The notes under the pieces are model-generated. The model worked only from the letters and a program-made list of their open reading frames with translations. It ran no database searches and was not told the origin of the DNA. The translations under genes and the position numbers were made by a program. From assembly GCF_000237925.1 (NCBI RefSeq), contig NW_017386039.1, positions 124,001 to 188,000 of the forward strand: a stretch of DNA of 64,000 nt, read 5' to 3'. Positions 27,001 to 39,000 of the stretch are shown one piece after another; positions within the stretch are counted from its first letter, which is position 1, and each line of letters opens with the position of its first letter. This stretch comes from Schistosoma mansoni. Lineage: Eukaryota; Platyhelminthes; Trematoda; Strigeidida; Schistosomatidae.

Positions 27001-30000
27001 TCTGGAGCACGTGCTTAGATTCAGATCATGCTGTGGTGCGAGCACGTGTCTGTCTGCGTCTTACTGGAAGTAGGAAAAACACTGCAAGGAAACCTCTTAG
27101 GGTTCTACTTAATGATAAGCAAGCTAAGAATATATTTCAGGAACAACTGGAAAAACAGTTAGACAGACATGTAAGTTGTGCCCACCCCGAGGCAGCGTGG
27201 AATGACATTCGAAAAGCTGTGGAAACAGCAGTGATATCTGCTATTAAGGTAAACCATAAGGTTAGGGAGAAACAATGGATCACGGCAGCATCTACCGCAC
27301 TGATAGATGCTCGAAAACTTATCCCACCTGGCTCTGAACATAACGAAGAGCGGAGTCAGATTAAGCGAAGGCTAATAAGAAGCCTACGCGATGATCGTGA
27401 ACAGTGGTGGGTAGCGAAAGCAAGAGAGATGGAAAAGGCAGCGACAATAGGTAACAGTAGACAGCTATTCAAACTCGTTAAAGAAACCGGTATTAGGAAC
27501 CCGAGTATCAGTGAAACCATCTCAGATAAAGATGGGCATATCATTCATTCTCAATCCAGGAGATTGGATCGATGAGCAGAACACTTTAGGGATCAGTTCA
27601 ACTGGCCTTCAGCCACACTTCACTTACCCACGATCCCCAGTCGTCCTGAATGAAAAATTGATGTAAGTCCTCCAACTCTTTACGAGGTTGAAAAAGCTAT
27701 TGGAAATCTGAAGTGTGGGAGAGCAACAGACCCTGACAGGTTTACCCCTGAGATTTTTAAGGATGGTGGTCCAGTACTAGTAACAAGATTGACTGAGGTC
27801 TTAGGTAGAATCTGGGAACTGGACGTAATTCCATCTGACTGGTCCCAATCACTGATTGTGCCAGTCTATAAGAAAGGACAAAAGTCCTCCTGTGACAATC
27901 ACAGAGGGATCAGTTTGACTAATATAGTGTTTAAAATATTAGCTTCAATAATACTTGGATGCCTAACCAAAGCTCGTGAAGAGCAGACTAGAGAAAACCA
28001 GGTTGTTCTTCGACCTGTACGTGGTTGTATAGACCCGATATTCACACTAAGTCAGGTCCCAGAACATAGACATACATTCAGACGTCCCACAATAGTAGTA
28101 TTTCTTGACCTTAAGGCGGCATTCGACTCCATTGATCGTGAGGTTCTATGGCAGTGTTTGTCAGTGAAAGGAATACCAAAGAAGTACATTAACCTCATAA
28201 AGGCTCTCTACTCGAACACAACTGGTCGAGTTAGAGCCTATGGCGAACTGTCATCAGAATTGGTTACCTCAAGTGGTGTTCGTCAGGGCTGTCCACTCTC
28301 CCCATTCCTGTTTAACTTTGTCGTCGACATGCTTTTGGAGATAACACTTTCATCATCTAAATCTCCAGTTGAACTTTTACCAGGAGGCTCACTTGTTGAC
28401 TTAGAATACGCCGACGACATAGTTCTATTTGGTGAAGACGCTGACAAAATGCAGAGTTTTCTGACCACTATAAGCAACAATGCAGGCATGTTCGGGATGC
28501 GATTCTCTCCCTCGAAGTGCAAAATGTTACTTCAGGATTGGGTTGCATCGGCACCTGAACTAATGATAGGGAGTGAAGTAGTTGAGCGTGTTGACTGCTT
28601 CACTTATCTTGGGAGTCTCATCAGCCCTTGTGGTCTGATGTGTGACGAAATCTCAGCACGGATACAGAAGGCTCGTCTAGCTTTCGCCAACTTGCGTCAT
28701 TTATGGAGTAGGCGAGATATCCGTCTAGCAACCAAAGGACAGGTTTATTGCGCAGCAGCTCGTTCCGTCCTACTTTGTGGCAGTGAAACATGGACGATAA
28801 GAGTAGAGGATATTCGTAGGCTACTAGTTTTCGACCATGGGTGACTTCGAAGCATTGTTCGTATGTCTTGGGGTCATCGAGTAAGCAATGCAGTTGTTAG
28901 GAAACGGGTACTAGGTAAGGATGGCAAATCGATTGATGAAGTAGTGAAACTTCATCAGTTGAGATGGCTGGGACACGTGTTACGTATGCCCAACCACCGA
29001 CTGCCCCGAAGTGCAATGTTTCATGGTGTAGGAGCAGGTTGGAAGAAAGCTAGAGGCGGTCAGACCAGAACGTGGCACAAATCCATGAAGTCACTGACCA
29101 GTGGACTGAGCCATGTTGGTAGGTGTAGACTACTTGGTTGGGACTCGCGAGATGATAGCAACCGATGGTTAGAGACCTTGAATGACATGGCTCAAAATCG
29201 TTTGCAATGGCGAAGGTGTATCCACTCTTTGTGTTCTCTCAAATTCTAATCTTCCGAATTATTTGTGTCCTTTTCCTTTTTCTCTTTCCAAATTTATTTC
29301 ACTGTATTATACTCCTTCAATAACATCTTCAAACCCTAATCTTTCGGATTACTGCTTATACTCTTACTACTTCTACCAATATGGGATTTGAATCGACAGT
29401 TGTATCTCTGTGCTAATGTGGTATGGCAACTCGAACTGATGTACGTACGTACGAAGTTCTACGTTGTAACTGACTGACTGACTACCCAACCCTATCTGTT
29501 GTCCAATCTGGATTAGTGTGCGATTGTTGAAGGAGGCCAGCTTGAGTGGCATAGGTGGGTTCAGAATTCGTGTTCGATGCTAGCATTCAACTTTTGATCA
29601 GTCAGTGACTTGAGATCATCTAAACAGGACAGGATTCCCATCATAGGTGAGCTGCTATATGAGTTGAAGAATGAAGGTATACACAAAGTGGGAATAAAAG
29701 AGAATAGATACGTGATGCAATGTTAAATAAAAGTGAATGTCACTAAATAGTTGTGAGAATGGGAATAAGAGCGAGAGTATTTTCTTCAGCTGTATTCATC
29801 ATCAAACGTTCCGTGAACTGAGATACTTCCCAAGTGCCTAGACAGACTCAAATGGTTGTCTTAGAAGGACACTCTCCAGGTCTTTGATCTACAGGTCTAA
29901 TCCAAAAGAAAGAGGAGCAAGATCGGGAGATACGATCCCATGGTACTTGGTGTCTAAAAATAGGCTCATATGCCATTTGATCCCTCAAGATCCTAGGGTC

Positions 30001-33000
30001 TATGTGCAACATTGGCATGAAATCAGGGTTTCCCAACACACGCAGATGGATCCTTCGTATTTGTCAACCCGGTTTAAGTGACAGACATTGGCTTTTTGTC
30101 CACCCACTACCACCAACAGCCGTCCCACCACGAAGATGCAGAAAGCGGTGTGCATTGGGATAATCTTATAATATGCTTTATCATCTTATTGAGTCGATAT
30201 AAATTTTTGATAAATGTTTATGAAGATGGAGGAGTTTTATTGCTACTAGTGGACTTCCTGTTAAAAAGGAACGAATTTTGTGAGCATAATTTGAGGATGA
30301 GGATAGAAGCTAGTATGAACTTTTTTCGAGTTATAGCTACTGTCAACTTTTTGTGAGGGCTGGAATACTGCATGGATGACCATACCGAAGCAGGTTAAAC
30401 ATCCTGACCCACATTGGTTTTAAATAAGTATCTCACCAATAAAAAACTTTTATCACTGAATTAAAGGATGGAACTAGATTTTCACCGAAAAAAATTATTG
30501 AGATTTCCGAAACTAAATTACCTTAGGGTTACAAAAGAAGCAGAAATCCAGTTTGGGTAAATTTCTGTCAATCTTCATGGATCTGATCATTTAAGAAATC
30601 ATCGAAAATGCTACGTACATTTCCATAATTCAATTAGTCACTTCTTGTAAAATAAGCATCCAGTAAATGACACTACCTAAATATGATGAGTATTGCTACC
30701 TATTTGCTTCGTTAACTAGTACTTTACCATACTAAGGGTGGTACGAATATCACAATCCTTAAGAAATATGTATTGTAATATCTATGTATATTTCTAAGTT
30801 CCAGTTAGGGCTCAGCACCAAATTACATATGTAGTTTGTATGACGCAATTACTGATAACTAAGCTCACTTTTTTAGACGGCAGTATTTTCGATAAGTTAT
30901 CCTCACTCTTTAATTTCGAATCACGGATTAACATTTGATCGAATTGGTCAATCCATTCATTGAAACTTTTCTCAAAACTCTCCGTGAATAGTACCTGTAA
31001 AAAACATCAATAAGACTTTTAGATTGGGTAAATAATGATGTATATAAGTTTATTTTACGAATGAAGTATTAAACCAAAAAAGGAAAAGCGAACCTAAGTA
31101 TAAAAATGTAAACTTTGGTTCTATAGGAGAAAAGTGTTTACAAATTTAAGGTGATGAGAATAAATACGACTGATTAGAAAGAAAATAAATAAATGGAGAT
31201 ATTAATTCAATGATTACATTCTTACTGACATTTTGGCAAATACGCATTCCAGTGTAGGATAACCGAACGTAACCAAACTAATTGTTACTCAAGCCGTTTG
31301 CGAGTAACGTCATTACCTGTGACAATGTTGTATTGCTTATGAAGTGACTCATTAGTGTAAATATTTACAGTTACGGATATAGATATTGGATTAACATTGA
31401 TATGGTGAGCCCATCAAAAGTAGTTCAATGACAAGGTCGATCGATGGCAATCAAAAGTGACCTGAAGGCTAAGTGCATTTCATTGGCTGAGAAATGGATC
31501 AATTTCCTAAGTATTAGAGTAGTATATATATAAATGAGTATTTGTGCATTTCATTCGGTAATTCACCCAATATACTTTTTCGCTTGCTCTTAATTTCTTG
31601 CCGAAGTAGTCAGTCGGCGGGGGTGGTTAGCGCGTAGCACACAGTGTATCAGTATCAGATTTCAGACGCCGCCCGTCAAGACATATATATTCCCACAGTT
31701 TTCGTTTCAAATGAGAGAGAATTTGATTTCAAACTAAACGCCATTAATAATATAGATTTAAAGATGTCATAATGATAACAGTGTCAATGACGATTATCAT
31801 CCAAAACTATCTTGTACAGAACATCACTTTAAACACGTTTAAATATTAACTAATTAAAATAAAACAAATATATGAACTGTACCCAATTTTACCACGATCG
31901 TTTAACTCGAAAATCTAATCAAGACTAGATAAAATTTAACAGAACTACCTCTAATCTTTGTAGGAATAAATCACGCAGTAATTCCATCCAAATATCAAAT
32001 TTGATTGGTCCTGTATCACTTTTCTTTGTATCATTTTTAGAACTGAAGGTTTGTAGTCTTTGTACAAGAACTAGTGCAGTTGTACGGAGATCAACCAGTG
32101 TTTCAAAACTAGACACATGACTTAATGATTCTGACAGAACTTGTCGGCATATTTGAATAGCACTATTAGTAAGTAATCAAATCACAAATATAGTAAATGT
32201 GGTTAAATATCATTGCTGTGAAAACCATGTTATTACTTTACATTTTTCATTATTAATGATATCCAGTGCACTCCCTCTAGATGGAGATTGAAAATTTATT
32301 TGAACTGAGCTAGACAACTTAAGAATTGATAGCGAACTGCACAGTTTACATCAGAATTACTTAGTGCATTTGTTACTTTACGATGCTTATGTCAGCCAGG
32401 TCAAAATTTGAGACCTTTTAACTAGGTGCTTCTTAATCGAAACAAGGTTAACACTAGCAATCAGAAATCCATATAATTGTGAGATGTTACAAGTTCACTA
32501 AAAATGAGTTGCAATAATAAGACAAAATATGAAGCTAAATACACAGAACGTGTTATCAACATTTCAATATCTCGCAACGGTAAACCACGTAACAGATTAA
32601 ATAGCTAAGCCGACTATTTCGAGTGAAAAACATGGTCATTATTTTCATCTGGTTGAATTAGTTTTTTTTCTTGATTTTCCTGTGTAGTGATGTATTCAAA
32701 GATAATCGTCGGTAACGCTATGAAATACACATTTTTCGAAATTCGGCTAAATAGTAAACAGCCGCACCAAACTGTGTACCTTTGCGAATTTTTTAGTTCG
32801 GGTTAAAAATTCAGAAACATATGTCTGTCACTATCCACAAAAGTAAATTGCCCGTGTTCATTCTCATGCAACTGAAACTAAAGGATACCACATCTATTAG
32901 CAAAATACAGAATACTAACCGATCTGATAACATCAGATTTCAAATTATATTCCCTTGCTTTCTCGACTTTACTTTGTTAAAGCTTAACACAATTTTATGC

Positions 33001-36000
33001 TAAAATTCTCTGATAGTCAAACGACTTTCTACAACATAAAAACTTCGAGTCCACTACTTTTAAGTTTCGAATGTGGTAAATGCATTATTTCTTCTGACCA
33101 GTCTTGTAAGGATTAATTAAAACATGTTCTGTTGAGTTACCTAGACATCTATAAAAAAAATCAAATGTAAACGTCGTCTCAATGTGATGTGGTGCGGGAA
33201 ATGGAAAGGACATTATTGTTAGATCGTTCATTACTTGTAACTGACCGACCAACCTAGTCCTAACTTTGGAAAATTCAGTACCAATGGTTTGAATTTTTTT
33301 TCAGTAGTTAACCCATGAGTTGTTTAGCAATTGTAATAAAGTTGCTGAAGTTAACGAGTTGAAAACAAACTCACTCAGCTCGCCAAGCATCCCAAGCTTT
33401 ACGCAGTAAGTTTATCAGCAAGCTGTATTGTTCATCGTGTTTAAAATTAGAAAATTCGTCTGAAAATTTAAAATCCTTCAGTTTGAAATTCAGTACATCT
33501 CTCGGTAAACGTGTATAAAGACGATCTCTGGAGAAGATAGGTGAATCTAAAATAATAAAAGGTTTCGTGATGACGAAATAGAGAAACTTACAAAGGAATA
33601 ACAATTTGTGGAGAAGTTTGTCAATGCTGATTAAGGTTAAATAGGTTCGACGCTGAAAACGAGTAGGATCAAATTTATTGACTCACCCTGGATATTCATA
33701 CATTTGTTTTAAAGAGAACTATGACCGGACCTAACATTCTCAATGCACTAGATTTAACTGGCTTATAGGATTACGAACAAGGGCTGCGATACATTCTATT
33801 TATTGCCTTATTTATGATTAATGTACCAACCTATACTAAAACATTGCGATACTTTCGGTGAATTTAAGTATGAGAAATTGGCTCACGACAAAGTTTAGAA
33901 GCTCAGCCACTATCTGCTACTTAGATTTAACCTCACTAATCAGAACTAGTGGAGTTTGTAATCTTTTAACTGATTACGTTACTAGTGGTGCATACTATAT
34001 GAAAATAATGACCATTAATTTTAGCACATTTCCTAAAAATGAGATCATCTTCGTGAAATAACCTTGAAATCTTGAATGATAAAGGGAAAAACCGTTGACT
34101 TGCAGAAACCGCCGATTCAGTCAGTCAGTCACAACGTAGAACTTTGTACGTACGTACATCAGTACGAGCTGCCATACCACATTAGCACAGAGATACAACT
34201 GTCGATTCAAATCCCATATTGGTAGAAGTAGTAAGAGTATAAGCAGTAATCCGAAAGATTAGGGTTTGAAGATGTTATTGAAGGAGTATCATCCAGTAAA
34301 ATAAATTTGGAAAGAGAAAAAGGAAAAGGACACAAATAATTCGGAAGATTAGAATTTGAGAGAACACAAAGAGTGGATACACCTTCGCCATTGCAAACGA
34401 TTTTGAGCCATGTCATTCAAGGTCTCTAACCATCGGTTGCTATCATCTCGCGAGTCCCAACCAAGTAGTCTACACCTACCAACATGGCTCAGTCCACTGG
34501 TCAGTGACTTCATGGATTTGTGCCACGTTCTGGTCTGACCGCCTCTAGCTTTCTTCCAACCTGCTCCTACACCATGAAACATTGCACTTCGGGGCAGTCG
34601 GTGGTTGGGCATACGTAACACGTGTCCCAGCCATCTCAACTGATGAAGTTTCACTACTTCATCAATCGATTTGCCATCCTTACCTAGTACCCGTTTCCTA
34701 ACAACTGCATTGCTTACTCGATGACCCCAAGACATACGAACAATGCTTCGAAGTCACCCATGGTCGAAAACTAGTAGCCTACGAATATCCTCTACTCTTA
34801 TCGTCCATGTTTCACTGCCACAAAGTAGGACGGAACGAGCTGCTGCGCAATAAACCTGTCCTTTGGTTGCTAGACGGATATCTCGCCTACTCCATAAATG
34901 ACGCAAGTTGGCGAAAGCTAGACGAGCCTTCTGTATCCGTGCTGAGATTTCGTCACACATCAGACCACAAGGGCTGATGAGACTCCCAAGATAAGTGAAG
35001 CAGTCAACACGCTCAACTACTTCACTCCCTATCATTAGTTCAGGTGCCGATGCAACCCAATCCTGAAGTAACATTTTGCACTTCGAGGGAGAGAATCGCA
35101 TCCCGAACATGCCTGCATTGTTGCTTATAGTGGTCAGAAAACTCTGCATTTTGTCAGCGTCTTCACCAAATAGAACTATGTCGTCGGCGTATTCTAAGTC
35201 AACAAGTGAGCCTCCTGGTAAAAGTTCAACTGGAGATTTAGATGATGAAAGTGTTATCTCCAAAAGCATGTCGACGACAAAGTTAAACAGGAATGGGGAG
35301 AGTGGACAGCCCTGACGAACACCACTTGAGGTAACCAATTCTGATGACAGTTCGCCATAGGCTCTAACTCGACCAGTTGTGTTCGAGTAGAGAGCCTTTA
35401 TGAGGTTAATGTACTTCTTTGGTATTCCTTTCACTGACAAACACTGCCATAGAACCTCACGATCAATGGAGTCGAATGCCGCCTTAAGGTCAAGAAATAC
35501 TACTATTGTGGGACGTCTGAATGTATGTCTATGTTCTGGGACCTGACTTAGTGTGAATATCGGGTCTATACAACCACGTACAGGTCGAAGAACAACCTGG
35601 TTTTCTCTAGTCTGCTCTTCACGAGCTTTGGTTAGGCATCCAAGTATTATTGAAGCTAATATTTTAAACACTATATTAGTCAAACTGATCCCTCTGTGAT
35701 TGTCACAGGAGGACTTTTGTCCTTTCTTATAGACTGGCACAATCAGTGATTGGGACCAGTCAGATGGAATTACGTCCAGTTCCCAGATTCTACCTAAGAC
35801 CTCAGTCAATCTTGTTGCTAGTACTGGACCACCATCCTTAAAAATCTCAGGGGTAAACCTGTCAGGGTCTGTTGCTCTCCCACACTTCAGATTTCCAATA
35901 GCTTTTTCAACCTCGTAAAGAGTTGGAGGACTTACATCAATTTTTCATTCAGGACGACTGGGGATCGTGGGTAAGTGAAGTGTGGCTGAAGGCCAGTTGA

Positions 36001-39000
36001 ACTGATCCCTAAAGTGTTCTGCTCATCGATCCAATCTCCTGGATTGAGAATGAATGATATGCCCATCTTTATCTGAGATGGTTTCACTGATACTCGGGTT
36101 CCTAATACCGGTTTCTTTAACGAGTTTGAATAGCTGTCTACTGTTACCTATTGTCGCTGCCTTTTCCATCTCTCTTGCTTTCGCTACCCACCACTGTTCA
36201 CGATCATCGCGTAGGCTTCTTATTAGCCTTCGCTTAATCTGACTCCGCTCTTCGTTATGTTCAGAGCCAGGTGGGATAAGTTTTCGAGCATCTATCAGTG
36301 CGGTAGATGCTGCCGTGATCCATTGTTTCTCCCTAACCTTATGGTTTACCTTAATAGCAGATATCACTGCTGTTTCCACAGCTTTTCGGATGTCATTCCA
36401 CGCTGCCTCGGGGTGGGCACAACTTACATGTCTGTCTAACTGTTTTTCCAGTTGTTCCTGAAATATATTCTTAGCTTGCTTATCATTAAGTAGAACCCTA
36501 AGAGGTTTCCTTGCAGTGTTTTTCCTACTTCCAGTAAGACGCAGACAGACACGTGCTCGCACCACAGCATGATCTGAATCTAAGCACGTGCTCCAGAGTG
36601 AGCGACAGTCTTCTATCGAGCTCCTCCATCAGTGGCTGATAGCGATGTGATCTAATTGGGTCCAACGTTGGGACGAATTCGGGGGTCGCCATGTCAAAAA
36701 ATATTTTTCCTTGTGCTTAAAGTTAGTATTTGCAAGAAACAGGCGGTTATCTGAGCATAGCTGCAACAGACGGTCGCCATCATCTGTTCTTTGAGCCACG
36801 ACACCATAAGATCTACCCAGGTGTCTTTCCCTTTCGCTTAGTTTACCTACTTGAGCATTAAAGTCACCAGCCACTATTACTACATCAGAGCACCTAGCTT
36901 TTCGGAGGAGGTCAGAAAGTTTCCTGTAGAACTCATCTTTTAGATCATCTGAGCTGCAGTCAGTGGGAGAGTAGGCAGAGACGACGAAGAGGCAACAACG
37001 AATGTCCCTATCTTTCCGAGTCTTTACTGTTCTGTTTAGTCGGACAAGGCACAAACGACTGTCTACTGAGATCCAGTCTAAAAGAGCTAGTTCTGCTCTA
37101 GGAATCAATGCTATACCTGCTCCAGCGAGGCCACGGAAAGCAGCATCAGGGCTTCCAGATACACGAAGCGTGTATCGAGATGGTTCTTTATTTTGATATA
37201 GTGAGGTCAAATGAATGACGCTACTCGGATCTTGTATGCGCGTTTCGGAGACGCAGCACACATCGATGGTGTAAGATTCTAGAGTCCTAGCTAAGGAAGC
37301 CTGTTGTCCTATTTGGCACAATGTCCGGACATTAAAAGCTCCTACATGTAGTTTAGAGTGTGGTTTCAGGAGACCGAGAATAACGTTCCGTGTACTCGAA
37401 TCGTTTGCCCTAGCGGTGCGAGGTGATAAAAGGACGTGGGAAGGGTTAGTCGTGGAGATAAGAGGGTTATTAGGAGGTGTAGGAAGGATTTGAATGTGAC
37501 CAACTTGGTCTCGTGTGCAGGTATGGGTATGAGGGCTAATATCACTTCCCGGCTGCCCACACCGTAGAAGGGTATTTCTTGAGGGACCTGAAAAGGAATT
37601 TGGATTAATATTGGTCTTAACGACCTGTGAGCATGACTGCAGAGTCCAAAGGACAACTGCTTGAGGCCTTTCACGCACGGCCTTTTTGTGGGAGGTTTCT
37701 GACGTATTAGCTCCGTTCTTCAAAGGTCCTTACCGCCGGAGACGGCAATCTGTGAGGTAAGATGAGGCGTGACATTTCTAGAGTCGACCGTTTCTAACCC
37801 CTTGCTTCCTTGTGGGAAGGCAGTATCGCTGCAAATGCTGGTTGTCTGAGGAAAACACCCTACTGCTGTCACACCTCTCTACAGTCAGCAGCACTAATTT
37901 GCCCTCGGGCCTTGAGTTGCTACTTTTAGTCATAGAGTCCTCCAATCAACCTGCCTGGCATGTTAGAACCTACAAGAACATATGTTCCAGCCAATATAGC
38001 TCGCTTGGATCATCACGATAGGCAAGCCCGTCAAGGTAGCAGCTACGGTCGGGATAAACTGCCGATTGGTGATTTTCAAGTTTCATTTCCATTATATTAA
38101 GCCTTAATGTAACACAAAACATTCATATTTTTATCATACAAAACAAGGTTGAGTAAAGTAGACAACATGAGACACTAACTACAAGTTTCAGTTTATAACG
38201 TTCCACAAGAAAGCAATACCTTGGAATGTCCAATCCACAGACCATCTAATCCGGGAATCAAGAGCTCCTTTACAAGTAGATGCCTCACCGCTAGTATTCG
38301 ACAAAAATAGAAACTCCAGATACTCCAAAGTTGACAACATATGTCTAACAACCAGTAAAAGCTGTTTGCGAACTGATAGCACAAAATTAGGTCTTCGTCT
38401 TAGTATCTCATTGTGTGGTGAATAATCTCTACCTAGAAGGCAATATAATCCAACCTTGAACAAAACATAGTAAAAAAGAAACATTTGATAAGAAATAATA
38501 AAACATCCTACAAATATTTTAGGATAAAGTAATCTAAGATATCCTAAAAACTTTCGTCTCATAACTATTCAATTAGGAAATCATATAAAACAATTATTAA
38601 AGCACGTTTTAAAATGTGTTAATAACAAGGTACATAATGAGGAGAGGACGGTGGGATAATTCAGTAAGTAAAGATTTGAACCCAATCTTAGTAGATAGAA
38701 ATTGTATTTTGTGTGTGACTTGATTAAATTTACATCCATAGCGAGAACCGATCCATTTGGAAGAGTTACCTGTAAACTATGGTGCTCCTGAAGATGAGTA
38801 GCAAGTGATACTATCAGGCTATATGAATTATGGAGTACTGTATCCCTTTGCATGACATGAAAACGGGAATCAATTTGTAGCAACAGTTTTATGTTCCACG
38901 TAACATGAAAATACAGTCTAAGGGATATTTGCTTATGGTAGACAAACAGTTTTGGAAGCACCCATTTCGCTTAATTTGTATCTTTAAAATCTAACCACTC

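Noticed and set aside
31612-31690. GGTGGTTAGCGCGTAGC stretch as a tRNA gene
   Set aside because: It resembles an A box, but no acceptor stem pairing, anticodon arm or B box could be traced.
34970-35000. CTGATGAG word suggesting a hammerhead ribozyme
   Set aside because: It lies inside RTE pol coding sequence, and no matching GAAA core and stem arrangement is seen.
35076-35315. 79-codon plus-strand frames repeated at 35.1 and 54.6 kb, and on the minus strand at 28.3 kb
   Set aside because: These are exact antisense shadows of the RTE reverse transcriptase core, not separate genes.
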